In this document: positions 44,805 through 57,609 of the stretch, one piece after another
How positions within the stretch are numbered: the stretch's first letter is position 1
Layout: every line of letters begins with the position of its first letter
Source of the DNA: Heliocidaris tuberculata
Lineage: Eukaryota > Echinodermata > Echinoidea > Camarodonta > Echinometridae
NCBI GenBank assembly: GCA_025618425.1
Contig: CM046836.1
Span: 18,246,743-18,310,742 of the forward strand
Length of the DNA stretch: 64,000 nucleotides
Reading direction: 5' to 3'
Program-made: the position numbers and the translations under genes
Notes under the pieces: generated by a model
Told to the model about the DNA's origin: nothing
The model's database searches: none
The model's input: only the letters and a program-made list of their open reading frames with translations

Positions 44805-45316
44805 CTTTTGCACGGAATGTATCATAAAGATCCTCTCTTTTCGTGAAAACTGCTGAATAATAATATTATATGTATCCTAACCATATGAAACATATAAGCT
44901 AACCTCGACATTCTATCCAGTGCTGTATCATCATCGCCTTTTCATGTTTAATAAATGGCGATGAAATAAATTCATTAACATTTAGAAATTTCAAATTTTA
45001 GCTTTGCACTATGATGAACATACTAATTAATTCATCTCATCGGCATTTATTAAACATGAAATTAAACATGTTTAATAAATGGCGATGAGATAAATTCATG
45101 AATATATAGACAATTTGATTTTTAGCTTTGCACTAAGATGAACAAACTAATTAATTTATCTCATTGCCATTTATCAAACATGAAAAGGAGATGATGATGC
45201 AGCACTGGATAGAATTTCAAGGTTAGCCTGTATATGTTCCATATGGATAGGATACATAATTATATTCAGCAGTTTTCACGAAAAGAAAAGACCTCTATGA
45301 TACATTCCTTGCAAAA
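44805..45316. repeat. 512-bp nested palindrome
   Basis: Outer arms of about 170 bp are inverted copies ('gaatgtatcataaagatcctc' against its complement near 45300). Inside are two direct copies of a ~120-bp segment (44945-45059 and 45067-45182), each itself bounded by CATGTTTAATAAATGGC and its complement. The whole can fold as one long hairpin or two small ones. Confidence 0.85.
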
Positions 45317-45815
45317 CTATGGGCTATTTGCCAAACTGGGGACCTGTGCTGCTCAACTTCATATCAGGCAATGTATCTTCTAGATCACGCCTTGAAATAT
45401 TTCATATGTAAAGTTGACGGCTCTGTGTCTTCCCTGCAATAGGCCCATTATTCAATGAATGGGTACCTAAACCATTTTCCTTAGGTTAATATGGGCCCAT
45501 CATAAGCTTATTCAATCTGTCACACCACATCTGAATATCAATTAAATTGGTATTTCTTATAATACTTAAGATTCGACTATTTTTTTACATGGGCCCTAAA
45601 ATCACAAAAGGGCACTCAAGCCACATTTCATTCTTGCTGCCCTGAGGCCCTGTAAATTTCAAAATGAAATTAAACATACATTACGCCTAAATTAGATTTG
45701 ATAGGTACCATGATTACAGGAAAAGTACAATATGCAGACATTTTGAAAGATGATCGCCATGGGCCCCCTGTGCAGAAATTTAGATGGCTCAATATCAAAT
45801 TTTGCGTATAACATA

Positions 45816-47195
45816 CACTGTTAAAACATGTATTAAAAAACTACGGATTAAAAAATTGTTGATTAAAAATCGCTCAACATTGGTTATAAAATGAGTGTTG
45901 ATTAAAAATGACTTTTAATCTTGCGTGGGTTAAAAATATTGTTGATTAAAATTATTGTTTTTAATCTTGTTGGTTACTTTGTAACCAACATTGATTAAAA
46001 ACAGTGTTCTCGGCTTTCCCGCCCAAATGGTAGTGCTAACTGTCGAGACACTTTATCTTTTTGTTGGTTAAATTTTGATCAAAGTTGATTAAAATACCGA
46101 TCGCGTGACCGAACAGCGCATGCGCATGATATGAATTTGGAACAAAATTGCTGCGCGCATCATCAGATCAGATCTATCACAGAAATTGTTTGCGATAAAA
46201 ATGGAAGGCGTTGGTTGTCAAGTCGCTGACTGAGTTGGGGACTTTCAGCTTGTCAGCATGTTTGAAGGTGAGAAACTCTTTTCATATCTGTGATTGTTGT
46301 CTAGCTTAATCTTAGGAAGAAATAGATCTACAGTGTGATCTTTCTTTCTAATTAAAACGGCCTGGGAGCTATTTCGACCTGCATGCTCGATCTGGACTAG
46401 ACCTGGCTAAGCCAGGACCACTGGTAGATCTACTGATTACGCCTACGGTAGCGAGGAGACGACGCCGCCGGTATGGCGGTGTGTTCAACTTCGCGGATGT
46501 CCATATTTCGCGGACAGGGCAATATGACAAAAACTGAAACTAGAACAGTTTTTGAAAAAAAGAAAGATATAGCATCAATGTAGGCGTACGGTAAGTATAG
46601 TCTAATTGTAACTCTTCAGTACATGGTTTGCCATAGACTTACAATTGATATCAGTCGTAAGATTGATTTATCTCTTTATGTTGCAGGCCCCTGGTCTGAG
46701 CAGGTCGAACTTCCTAAACCGCTTAACTTAGAAAGCAAGATCACACGGAGATCTATTTCTTCATAAGATTAAGCTAGACAACAATCACAGATATGAAAAG
46801 AGTTTCTCACCAAATAAAACTAACCAACAAATGGTTAAACATTAACCAACAATTTGTTTAAGTTCAATCAACTCCAATTTAACCATTGTTGAGCAAAATA
46901 CGATTAACCAACAAATGGTTAAACATTTGACCAACAAAATAAAACTAACCAACAAATGGTTAAACATTTAACCAACAATATGTTTAAGTTTAATCAACAC
47001 CGATTTAACCAACGTTGAGCAAAATAAGATTAACCAACAAATGATTAAAACTTTTAATCAACCACAGGTTAAACTTTAATCAACAGGCCGTTGATTAAAG
47101 TTTTAACCTACAAATGTGTGGTTCACCTGGTAATCCTCGGTTGATTAAAATTTTAACCAACAAGATTAAAAATATTAATCAACGTTCTAACAGTG
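45816..47195. mobile_element. 1.38-kb TA-inserted element made of GATTAAAA/TTAACCAAC repeats
   Basis: Ends CACTGTTAAAAC and GTTCTAACAGTG, flanked by TA (45814-45815, 47196-47197). The host repeat 'aacata|ttcatctat' is seen uninterrupted near 47640, confirming a TA target duplication. Subterminal zones hold dozens of TTAACCAACAA or GATTAAAA words. Inner arms 46266-46345 and 46735-46812 are inverted copies. No transposase. Confidence 0.82.
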
Positions 47196-48096
47196 TACTC
47201 ATCTATCTTTGCTCCGAAATTGGTGCTTTTATCACACACACAAAATAGTTAAGATCTTACTTAAATTTACAAATAAGTATGTTTTGTGCCCTTTTTTCGA
47301 TATTAGGCACCTGTACCAACTATTTTGTCAATTTTAAGCGATGTAATGTTCCCCTAATCATTTTACACGTGTTTTACAATTCAATACTTTTATCTCACGT
47401 TAATATATAAAATGGACATTTATTTGAAGAAAAAAATGGGCACCTGGGGCTTCTTTTTATAACTTTGAGGTCTAAATATATAGAATATAATTTCATACGA
47501 CCTAAATTAAGTTTTAAAAAATCCCAATTTTAGATTAAGAATGCACGAATAAGTACCCTGTGGTAGACATTTAAAAAAAACATGGGCACAACGGGCCCCA
47601 TGGCCCGAATTCCAGGTGGCTCAATATCCAGTTTTACTTAAAACATATTCATCTATACCTGTGTGCAAAATTTGGTGCTTTTGTCACAAAATGCACAATT
47701 AAATTGCTATGCCGCCCCACTATTTATGTCCATGACATTCTCAGATGCACGCAACCCTGCATTAATTTCCATCCGTGCATGATTTTATTTGAAGAGATGA
47801 TAAAATGGACAGTGGGTGGAGGAGCAATATAGGAGAGTCACTCGCGATCACGATTTTAAATACGTACAGAGAAAGGAAGTAGGATAGAAATCAAATACAC
47901 ACCTCAGTTACTCTGCGAATGAGACACACAAATCGTTTGACAGCTTTTTATAAAACTTGATGTAGGTTTGAGCACATAATGAGTGGGATTCTACGCGGCC
48001 GAGTTCCATATACCTTGAGGAATAAATGCTTTCATTTTATCCAGATGAGTTAAGTCTCAATTTTCATGCGCAAATGGTGTGATACCAGATCACTTA
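47196..48096. other. Dispersed repeat remnants; upstream region of receptor C
   Basis: 47200-47720 belongs to the 'ccaggtggctcaatatcca' repeat family. 47760-48096 is unique-looking AT-rich sequence ahead of the receptor start, with no promoter motif I can name. Confidence 0.45.
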
Positions 48097-48372
48097 ATGT
48101 CGGAGGTAAATAATTCATACGAATATTATTCAACTGATACCACTCTGAGCTCTAAATGTGATCCGTATCTGCTTAGCTACCGAGTAACATACTTCCTAAC
48201 TCTAGGGATCGCTGGTCTACTATCATTCAGTACTCTAATACTTATTCCCTGTCATCGGCAACTTCGACAACGTCGATTCATTTTTCACTTCAATGTTGTC
48301 CTAGCAGATTTCATCACCATCACCGCATGCGCAGTCATCGCCGTGGCATGTAAGCCATTATACAAAAAGAGA
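48097..48372 (+). CDS. Receptor copy C exon 1
   Basis: 92 codons ending KPLYKKR before GTAAGT. The RQLRQRRFIF intracellular loop 1 is the same as in copy B. Confidence 0.77.
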
Positions 48373-51064
48373 GTAAGTTCCTATAATGATCGGGGACGGC
48401 TGGCAGAAGCTATGGGCAGAAGAGCGTCAGCACGCGAGCTTTCCAGAAAGCAAATGGTATCTCACTTCCAAAGTTTAAATTGCTCTAGACATGTATTACC
48501 ATTTTTAAACTTGACAGGGATTTCTCTCTTTATCGACTAATAAAAAAGTAGAAATAAATGGAAACTATATTAGTAGTTTTGAAGTTACGGGTATTTTATT
48601 GCTTATGCCTTTCTGCCGTGTGCCACAAAGTAGCTACGTATATGCATTAAACAAAGTCAGACCCTCGTAACATTTGGCCATATCTGCCATGTAAAGCCAC
48701 GTAACGCCACGTAACGCCACGTAACGCCACAACAACCACGTAATCCAACGCTCCACGTCGGGCCCACGTCAGTAGAAAGGGGTAATTTTGCGTGGTGAAA
48801 TTTTGAACTTTTTGAAATTTTCGCTCTACCTTGCAGCAAGCGCCACGTACACCCCGTAACAACCCCGTAATGACCCCGTACACCCCGTAATTGCCACGTA
48901 GATGCCGCAGATACCACGGAATGGCCACGTCCCACTACGAGGCTTTAGGTGAAAGTGTGACGGCACCATGACTTGTGTCGAGTGTGTGGCTATTTTGTGG
49001 CTTAATTATGCAGCTAAGTGGCCCCTACGGGATCTTCATACTGCGCCGTAATTTGGTCCTACGTTTACGGCCCTTAATTACGATTATAGCCTCTATAGGT
49101 GAAAGTTTGACTGTAGCATTAAGGTTACATTTAGGGAGCGTACAACAGTACACCTACCTCAAACCCCCCCCCCCCCCCCCCCCCAAGTGCGTAGGTAGGA
49201 TTTAATTTTAGGGGGGTTGTGAGCACGCGAAGCGTGCGAAATGGCTGAAGATGAGCACGCGAAGCGTGCTCCCCATGGGCTGGGGGTGCAAGGGGGGAGT
49301 CCCCCCCCCCCCCCCCCTCCAGCGCGAAAGCTCTGACGTTTGATCAAATTTGAGAGTAAGATAACGGCTCGTAGCACCTTTCTTTAGGCGGAAAGTTCGA
49401 CGCCCTGCCTACTTTTCAATTATATGGACGCAGTATACTGCACTGTAAATGTAGTACGGTTGGGCGCAGGGAGGGGGACTTTCCCTTTGACGTTTTAGCA
49501 AATTTTGAGAGAAAGATAACGGGTCGTAGCACCTTTTTAGGAATTGTTTTTCTCTCACTTCCTCCCACTTTTTTGCTCTCGCTTTTTTTTTTTTTTTTTT
49601 TTTTTAGCTGGCGTTTTGGGGGCGACCACCCCGACCACCCCCTGGCTACACGCCTGCCCCCCCCCCCCCAGGAGGATTCCGTCCCTGATTATTAATTTCT
49701 GGATACGTCACTGCCCCTTAAAGTAAAGTACTTTGGCAGCCAATACCAAATCATTACCAAATATATATATCATTGGCGAATTCAGATACTTGTGGGGTGA
49801 TGAGGAGGTGTCGTGGATCAGTCTGTGGTAGAGCAGTGGTCTCGTAACCGAGAGGTTCAGGGTTTGTAACCAGGTCGATGCGCTAGTGCCCTTTGGTGAG
49901 GCATTAATCCTCATTACCAAGACCCTTGGATAGGGCTTAAAGAGAAGGTTGAGTTCTGGGAATAGTGAAAAATAATTTGTGAGCTTTCTCATTCCTTTTA
50001 TACTGTAGAAAAAATGTACCCTTATTGCTCTTCGAATGCCCTGATATTCCAAATAATATGACGAGAAATAGCTGAAGTGTTCGAGCCGAACATTCATAAC
50101 ACATTGTGTGCGCAGTCCAATATACCCATCACTGTGTGCAGTGCATGTGCTTTTCATCGAGATTGGGTCAATTTCTTATCATTTTGATCTTTCCAAAACC
50201 TCACAGTATACTCCAATTCCTATGTAGACACGACCAACCTTTCCCAATTGCTTTGAGACATTTTCTTTCACAATGTAATCGCATAACCAGAACTGAACTT
50301 TATCGTTAAATCCGTATGTCCCCCTGGTTGCTTATTTACAAGCTTATAGTATTGCTTTCTTAGCAGTCAGGTAAAATAAATCATCAATCATCAATCATCA
50401 TCATCAGTCAAAATTTTGATAAAATCAGACAATTGTAACCATATTCTTTACACAGCTCGAACTGAATGACCTGCGTCTCATCACTGTTTTCGGGAGCAAC
50501 ATATCTCTCATCAACATCTTCTTCGTCGCTATCTATCAGCTCATCACCATCCGAATCGACCCCTTCGGTGTACGCAACATCATTACTACTCCAAGATGCA
50601 TCGTCGCCTCACTCTTATCATGGATATTTATCGTTACCCTTTCAATATACTTCATCTATTTCGATCATGCAAGCGAAATAGTTAGAAGTCTTGTCGCCAC
50701 CACCATGAGCATGATACTTTGCATACTCACCGGTGTATGCCTTTGCCTGATCTATCAGGCTGTTAATAAGGCTCCTTCCAATGGCAACATCCAGATGATG
50801 GAGAGAAAAATTGAGAACAAACGACTTCTGCGCACATTCGCCATAGTGTATGGAACCATTTTAATCCCTGCTACTTTGTCTTTCAGTTCTTCGATCAAAG
50901 AGTACTTTCAAATAGACGACTGCCTTTTCACTGTTGTGATGCTTTTAAGTGTTCTAAATTGGATAACCAACTCTATCGTTTATTGGTGGAGGTTAAAAGA
51001 GTTTCGTTCGATTTTGTCTTCTTGTACAAAAAGAAGGTTGGTACCTATAGATGGAGATGTGTAA
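48097..51064 (+). CDS. Orphan class A-like 7TM receptor, copy C (294 aa, two exons)
   Basis: Exons 48097-48372 and 50456-51064 join in phase 0 (donor GTAAGT, acceptor CAG). The start is the ATG giving MSEVNNS, matching copies A and B; the frame is open slightly upstream but has no ATG. TM1 (YFLTLGIAGL) and TM2 with LAD (Asp71) are in exon 1, TM3-TM7 in exon 2. YQL replaces DRY at 119-121 and NSIVY replaces NPxxY at 264-268. Glycosylation site NNS at 5-7. The cytoplasmic end RLVPIDGDV is shared with copy B. TM4 and the second extracellular loop are the most divergent part, where a ligand contact would be expected. Role unknown. Confidence 0.75.
48650..48950 (-). repeat. Degenerate GTTACGTGG-type minisatellite
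   Basis: 'gccacgtaac' repeats at 48690-48745, and related 'cacgtacaccccgtaac' words at 48840-48920. The stretch stays open in two minus-strand frames because of the short period, not because of coding. Confidence 0.6.
49166..49330. repeat. Oligo-C tracts flanking 'gcacgcgaagcgtgc' palindromes
   Basis: Two oligo-C runs (about 49166-49185 and 49300-49318) enclose two copies of the 15-bp palindrome GCACGCGAAGCGTGC. Located in the receptor C intron. Confidence 0.7.
49806..49945 (+). mobile_element. tRNA-derived SINE head
   Basis: 'gtggtagagcagtggtctcg' followed by 'gaggttcagggtttgtaacc' has the spacing and wording of tRNA A and B boxes, with a conserved-looking body ('gccctttggtgaggcattaa'). 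A (ATCA)n tail near 50380-50405 could be its 3' end. Lies in the receptor C intron. Confidence 0.55.
50456..51064 (+). CDS. Receptor copy C exon 2
   Basis: Begins LELNDLRLI directly after CAG (50453-50455). The frame is open without an ATG for 83 codons, which an ATG-based scan would miss. Confidence 0.8.
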   Translation, partial: LELNDLRLITVFGSNISLINIFFVAIYQLITIRIDPFGVRNIITTPRCIVASLLSWIFIVTLSIYFIYFDHASEIVRSLVATTMSMILCILTGVCLCLIYQAVNKAPSNGNIQMMERKIENKRLLRTFAIVYGTILIPATLSFSSSIKEYFQIDDCLFTVVMLLSVLNWITNSIVYWWRLKEFRSILSSCTKRRLVPIDGDV

Positions 51065-51534
51065 ATATGGCCCTTTTGTTGGAGTGTAGCTCATTTTTGC
51101 AATCCTTTGTGTGATTAATCATGTTAAAAGTATTAATAATGACGATGATAAAAATAGGGGAGCGTGCTGGGTATCTGTGGTATGTGACTGCCATGCTAAA
51201 ATTAGTAACTACACAGATAACTGGCAAGCTCCTCCATTACGTCTTGTCAAACAGATGAAGATGGTCAGTGGGTGTCTTTATATAATCCTGACAATATTCA
51301 TCTCTTTTTTTTTAAAGGCATTTTCACATTCTAATAATTTAATAATAAAAAGATTATTTGACACCAAATTGCACCTCAAGAAAATGAAAATACTCAAACT
51401 TACATTAATATGTAAATTTGAGCTGAACTGGATAAAACACCTTTGAATTATTAAAGTTGGAAGCTATCAAAATGCTTTTTCTTTACATCCAGAGCATTTC
51501 TCGACGGAAATTTTTGTCATTTCTCCTTCTTTTT

Positions 51535-51565
<31 letters not shown>

Positions 51566-53288
51566 TTTCGTTTTGTACCTTCCTACTGACAAAGTTTGGT
51601 GCATGGGGTAGATGGGGATAAAATCGACCCGACTTTGGGGTCTGTTTCGGGGGCGATAGCCAGGCTGACAACCTTTTGTCAATGAGTTGGATGGTTTAAG
51701 TAACTTTATAGGTGGTAAAATCTTATGGGGGGAAATGGGGTAACTATTTCATGACAGGCTTCTGGGCTAAAGCGATATTCAATTTCTCGAAGTCAATGTT
51801 GCGTTACATGCACATAATGTATACTGAAATTGTAATGTGATTTCTTCTTTCTTGGCATGTATCACATTGTGATAAATTAATGATACATATTGGTAGTATA
51901 AAGGGAATCAGCCTAGATAGGCCAATGGTTTTTTTGTGAGTGCCTCCCATCCGCTGCATATCAAAATCTTTATCAAATGCTGTTATCTTGCTCATTTCAT
52001 TTTTTTAATGGCATTTGTAGTGTTATTAAATCTCTGTATCTTTTCAAATGTATATATCTGTCATTTTTAAAAAGAAATGAAACAAAAAAATACGTAGAAT
52101 CTTGAATGATACTGAATCTGTCTGCATATTGTACAAGAAAATTATATTATGTGTAGAGAATACCATGAACCGGCTGAAAATATATCATTTGCAAACCTTC
52201 ATAGACCATTCCTATGAAATTTGATTTTAACTGTATCGTTTTAGCTTCGAATACGCAAAAATTGGCTCTGCATGTATACAGTGACGTAGCTATATGGGAT
52301 GGGCACGGGGGCCCCATTGAATTACGAAAGAGAGAGAGAGAGAGAGAGGGGGTCGGAGAGAAAATGAGAAAGGAAGAAAGAGAGGAAGGGTGAAGGTGAT
52401 TCGACCCCCATCCATCCCACACGATCCCCTCCCTATATATATATATTTTTTTTTTATAGCCTTGTTTTCCTGAATTTAATCCACCTAGTATTTCCGCTTC
52501 ACCCCACCCCCCACCCCAACCTCAATGCCCCCCTCTATGTCTAAAACCTATAGTTAAGCCACTCTCTGTATATTGTAACCTTCATCATTTCCAAAGGCTT
52601 GATACGCACAATAGATGCTATCATTTTGATTAAAATAAGCGATCAAGGACATGAATAAAGTAAAATGGTCTCTTATTCTGCCTTCGATCTAACGTGAAAA
52701 ATGTAACGCCCTGCTTTGACGTAATTTATGTGCTCAGAGATTAAAATGGAGAGTGGATGAAGGAGCATATTATTGTAATTGAGCAGAATAGCCATCTAAT
52801 ATTGTGCACTTTCTGATAAAACGCACCAAATTTGGCCTCTAGGTATATCGATGCGTTATATTAGCAGATATGGATAGTGGGATATCACGAGCTCTGCCCC
52901 TGTGCATGGGTTGTGGCGGCTATCTTTTAAAATGGCTGCCATCAGGGAACCTTTGTACAAAAATTTTCCAAAATATCATGTAGTTCGTTGATTACGAGGT
53001 AATTTTATGTAAAATTTAAATTTAAATTATTCGGCGTGATTTTATTTTCAGGGAAGATGAGAAAAGGGGGGGGGATGGGCCGTTTTCAGTTATTTCTAAA
53101 AGTAGTCAAAAGATTGTTTTATGATAAATTTCTAAAGTTATTTTATGAAATGGGACACGTAGAATTACACTTACAATTTTGGGCTAAAATCAATTTTAAA
53201 TGATTTAATTAGGTGCCCATATAAGAAGGTATGAATTGATTTACATGATAATGCCCCAAATTATAGATGTATTTTTGTGATGTATACC
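51065..53288. other. Repeats and microsatellites, no gene
   Basis: (TC)n at 51537-51565, (AG)n at 52329-52348, a 'gtgacgtagctatatggg' repeat near 52281 and relatives of the 'aaaatggctgcc' family at 52800-53000. No exon seen. Confidence 0.45.
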
Positions 53289-53446
53289 AGGGCGCCGTTT
53301 CCATGGTTTCATAAAACTTTTTACCAATAAAACTTGCAACAGATCTATGACATATTTGCTCTCAACCAATCAAATGCTATGATTTCCATAGCTTATAACG
53401 GTCATTGTGACTTGTTATTGATAACAAGTTTTATGAAACAGGGCCC
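53289..53446. mobile_element. Hairpin MITE, GGGGAGCGTTTCATC family, diverged copy 4
   Basis: Retains 'tttgctctcaaccaatcaaatgc' at the core and arms 'ggtttcataaaactt' / 'aagttttatgaaacagggccc'. Resembles copy 2 more than copy 1. Confidence 0.65.
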
Positions 53447-54992
53447 AGAACTGAACTGGCACACTGGCCTATATATAGGTTAAGCCCTTATGAACAGATT
53501 TAGAAACATCTCAAATTATTTTCTTGATGACCATGGCCGCAGTTACGGCACTCATCCAGATCCACTCTTTATAGTGTTCTGTATGAAGCTCTGCTGATGG
53601 CTCTATTGTAAGATGGCCGCCAGCTGCTCTTAGGGACAAAATTCTAGATATCTCACTAACTGATACATTGAAATCCACGCTCCTCTAATGTGCCAAAATC
53701 GGCGCTTTAATCACAAAATGCATATAATTGAGCCAGTGGCGTAAATCCGTATCGAGGAGTGGGAGGGATGGTTGAAATAATTTGCCAACGTGATCTTGTT
53801 TGACAAACACAAGGCATGTTTTGTCATTCAAAAAACACCCATAGGCATATACCCCTCCCATATCATTCACATTCAATCTAACACCCATCCACACACCCCA
53901 TACACACACACACACACACCCACACACACACCTCTAATCAACGTCTACAAACATCTAATTTTCTTCAAATGATGCGTCATTCTAGAAGATTGAAGAAGAG
54001 TCTTGAACATGATGTATAAAATCAGATGAAATCTCTTTTATTTCAGACTTTGTTGCTTTAAAAATGTCTGTACATTCTCAGGGAAAAATCAAATACAATA
54101 ATAATGACCATGACAATACCACTTTCCAGACAGAAGTTGAGACCGTGGAGAGTGAGAGAAAAAAAAAACAGAGAGAGAGAGAGAGGGGGGGGGGGGGTGG
54201 AAAGGGGAGAAGCAGTCTCACCCCAACCTGATGAAAAGTGGTAAAGTTATTTTAGATATTGAAACTGACATACATGCAGTACAACAAACTCAACCACAAC
54301 AGCCACAGCCAAACCAAAGAGTTTAAATACGAAGAGTGCTCAGTCCCGAAATAAAGCACGCGTATATATTGTGGTACATATCGATCGGCCGAGAGGGAAG
54401 GTTATAGTCTTTATCAAGATGTTTGTATTTTTTATTTCCTTTATTTTTTTCTTCTTTTTCTGTACATCGCTTTTGGTAAAGCCGTAATGGGCATAATCTT
54501 GATATTGTCCCTTCAAATACAAACTTATGTCCCAAAACAGATAGGAATCAACATACTCTAACTGCACCATGGAGGAGAGGGAGAGAGTTGCGAGGGGGAG
54601 CTAGGAGAGATGTTTGTATTTTTGTTAAAGTTATTTGCTGTGAAATTTCTATTAATATTTATGTGATGGGGGGGGGGGGGAATGGTCCAAACATGTTCCC
54701 TGATATTAAGCTCTATATGAGCAAACACTGCGATATCTGACGGGAATGTCGAGAAAAGTATTTTAAAAAAATAAATAAAAATAAATAAATAAAATGCTAT
54801 CTTTATTTTTCTAAATCAGAATATTTCATTTGATATCATGATTTCTGTAAATTTTAGGGATTATAGACGTATAATGTAAATCTATGGCCTTATGTTAAAA
54901 GTCAAGACAGAAAAGGCTTTATAAAATGAGATTGCATGCGAGCAATTCCTTAAATACAAAGATTAATTAAGAGTGGCGTATCCAAGATTCTC
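53447..54992. other. Microsatellite-rich, no gene
   Basis: (CA)n at 53895-53932, (AG)n plus oligo-G at 54170-54200 and oligo-G at 54666-54681. No coding sequence recognised. Confidence 0.45.
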
Positions 54993-55259
54993 TTATTTTT
55001 ATTGGTGGCGTATCCAGGAATGCACGTGCCCTACGTGCCAGCCAAAACCAAATCTGACATATCTTAGTTACACATCGAATGAAAGGAATTGTGTGCCCCC
55101 CCCACCCCCCGGCACAGAAGGAACATGAAAAATGTGACTTTTTTCCCTTGCTTGTCTGAAAATTCAGAATAGACAGCATCTGATGATTTTTTGTTCGTCA
55201 GGTGTGAGCCCCCCCCCCCCCCTCCCCTGCATTCCTGGATACTCCACCAATAAAAATAA
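54993..55259. repeat. Inverted-repeat element with GGTGGCGTATCCAGG ends
   Basis: Arms 54993-55023 and 55229-55259 are inverted with one or two mismatches (ATTGGTGGCGTATCCAGGAA). Similar 'ggatacgcc' or 'gtggcggat' ends occur at 11380, 32924, 58790 and 59143, so this is one widespread repeat class. The interior has a run of C. Confidence 0.65.
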
Positions 55260-55359
55260 CTTGCAGTAAGTTATTTGTTGGTTTTTTTTTCTTTCACCCA
55301 TTAACAGGTGGATTTATTTCAACAAAAATCTCACTTTACAAATCATGTTTACAAAACAA

Positions 55360-55794
55360 TTAAAAATACATTTCCAAAATAGCAGGCAAATTATACATTT
55401 CTTTCTTCCCTTTTTTCAGAAGGGCATTATTAATATGTATTCTTAATTTAAATTCCTTCAAAAAAGTAAACCAAAGTCTTTTTTTCCTTTCTTCTTTACC
55501 ATATTCGTTTCTCAAAATTAACATTTTATAAATACTCCAAAGAGCAATAGTAATAATATCATCGATCTGTTTTTCTTTGTAATTTTTTAACAAAATGTTA
55601 ATATCAAAACAAAGGTCTACTTTATATATCCTTTTAACCATAATGAATAAATTCTCAAAGAAAGACATATTTAATCTACAATACAAAAAAGCATGAGTTA
55701 AATCTTCCTTGGTATTACAAACTTCACATATATCAGAGTTACTCAGTTGCCATAAAAACAACCTTCTCTTAGTAGGAATCAGGTTATACAGCAT
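55360..55794 (-). pseudogene. LINE ORF2 fragment 4 (C-terminal Cys/His motif)
   Basis: MLYNLIPTKRRLFLWQ, then the Cys/His motif of L1-group ORF2 C termini. Confidence 0.8.
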
Positions 55795-57325
55795 TTTTAA
55801 GTTGAATTGTTTCAGTTTGTTTTCTTTTTATATTTTTCAAATTTCTCTGGAAGACATTTTTCCAGTTTATAGGATTATTAATTAAGTTCACCCAATATGT
55901 TGGACCATCGTTGATTCTTTCATCTGTTAGTAAGATGTGATAAAATAATTTACTGGAACAGAACTTAAGTTGTTTTTCTTTTTCACGCAATGGTATTTTT
56001 GGAATGTCCAACGTACTGGCATCTTTTAAATTATTCATCCACACTTTCGGTATCGCCCTTTGTAGTTTAGAATAATCAAACAGGGCTTTCGCTTTTGTTT
56101 TCTCGGATTGAAAGTTTTCTTTCAATTTTGTGAGAGATACAAATTTTCCTTCAATGCAAATGTCCTTTAGAAAAATTATTGTACTAGCGTACCAATCTCT
56201 ATAGAAAAGTGGTTGATTATCATAAACAATATATTTGTTATACCATAAAATCTGTGTATTTGAATACAAATCATCCTTTTTGATAAATTCTTTTAAATGT
56301 GACCATGCTTGTATCATTTCAACATAAAATCTGGGCAATCTGTCAACAAACCATTTTTCTCTCATAAAATTATCCATAGTACAGTTTAGGATAAGTCTGA
56401 AACCTCCAAGTGTTTCAAAGTACAATAAAGCAAGTTCCTTCCAATAACCACATGTGTCGTCAAAAATTCTGGCCAGCCATTTCAATCTGAAACTTTGTAT
56501 TAATTTCTGAATGTTAATCATTCTTATATCACCATCCTCATAATCCTTTATAATTGTTGCTCGTTTTACTTTGTCAACTTTTGAGTTCCATAAAAAGTGG
56601 TAAATTATCTTTTCCAGTTTTTTCACTACATAATTAGAAACTGGGCAAAACATAATCAAGTGAACTATTTGACTTATGAGTAGAGTCTTAATAATAAGGA
56701 CTCTTCCTACAATTGTAAGATTTCTTTTCCTCCAATTGTCTACGATTCTCTGTATCTTTTGTAATTTTGTTTCCCAATTCAATTTCACAACCTTATCTAA
56801 GTCATGGTCTATATGGACTCCTAAATATTTAATACAGCCTTTTGTCCAGTGTAAACCATATTTTTCATAGTTCCAATAATTTTTTGTAGAACCTAACCAT
56901 TTCAGCATTGTTTTGTCTTTATTAACCACTGGACCAGCCACATTTCCAAATTTATCTAATTCATCCAGAATATATTTCATAGAAGACTTCTCTCTCAAAA
57001 ACACAGACGTATCGTCTGCATATTGCAAGATTTTTAATTCTTTTCTGTCGTTATTGCCAAATAGAACCCCTTTGATTTTGTTATTTTTTCTTATTCTTTC
57101 TGCTAAAATTTCTACAACTAAGATAAACAGCATGGCCGACAGAGGGCAGCCTTGCCTTATACCTCTACTGATCTGAAATGTTTTTGTTCTCCAACCATTA
57201 ATTAGTATAGAACTCTCCACTTTTTCATACATCAATTTAACCCAACATCGGAAGTCTTCATCGAAATCAAAATTACGCAAACAATGTTCAATAAAATCAA
57301 ATTCAACAGTGTCGAATGCCTTCCG
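55784..57325 (-). pseudogene. LINE ORF2 fragment 3 (RT palm and thumb)
   Basis: Includes the B motif GIRQGCPLSAMLF, the catalytic YADDT, and GCIKYLGVHID. The longest intact piece. Confidence 0.85.
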
Positions 57326-57609
57326 AAATCGACCAGCATTAACGCACCTTCTAAATTGTACTTTTTCATATAATCAAAAACATCTTGGGTGAGTCTAATA
57401 TTAAAACCGCTCATTCTGTTTTTTATATAACCAACCTGATTATCATGAATGAGTTTTGGTAACACTTTATGTAATCTATTTGCTAAGGCAGCAGCCATTA
57501 TTTTGTAATCATAATTTAACAAGGTAATTGGCCTCCAATTATTTAAATCTTCCGTCTCTCCTTTTTTGTGGATTAACGTGATAATTCCTAATCGTTGCGT
57601 TTTGGACAT
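57326..57609 (-). pseudogene. LINE ORF2 fragment 2 (RT fingers to motif A)
   Basis: IITLIHKKGETEDLNNWRPI through DNQVGYIKNRM and LVDF. One base appears lost within motif A near 57325. Confidence 0.82.
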
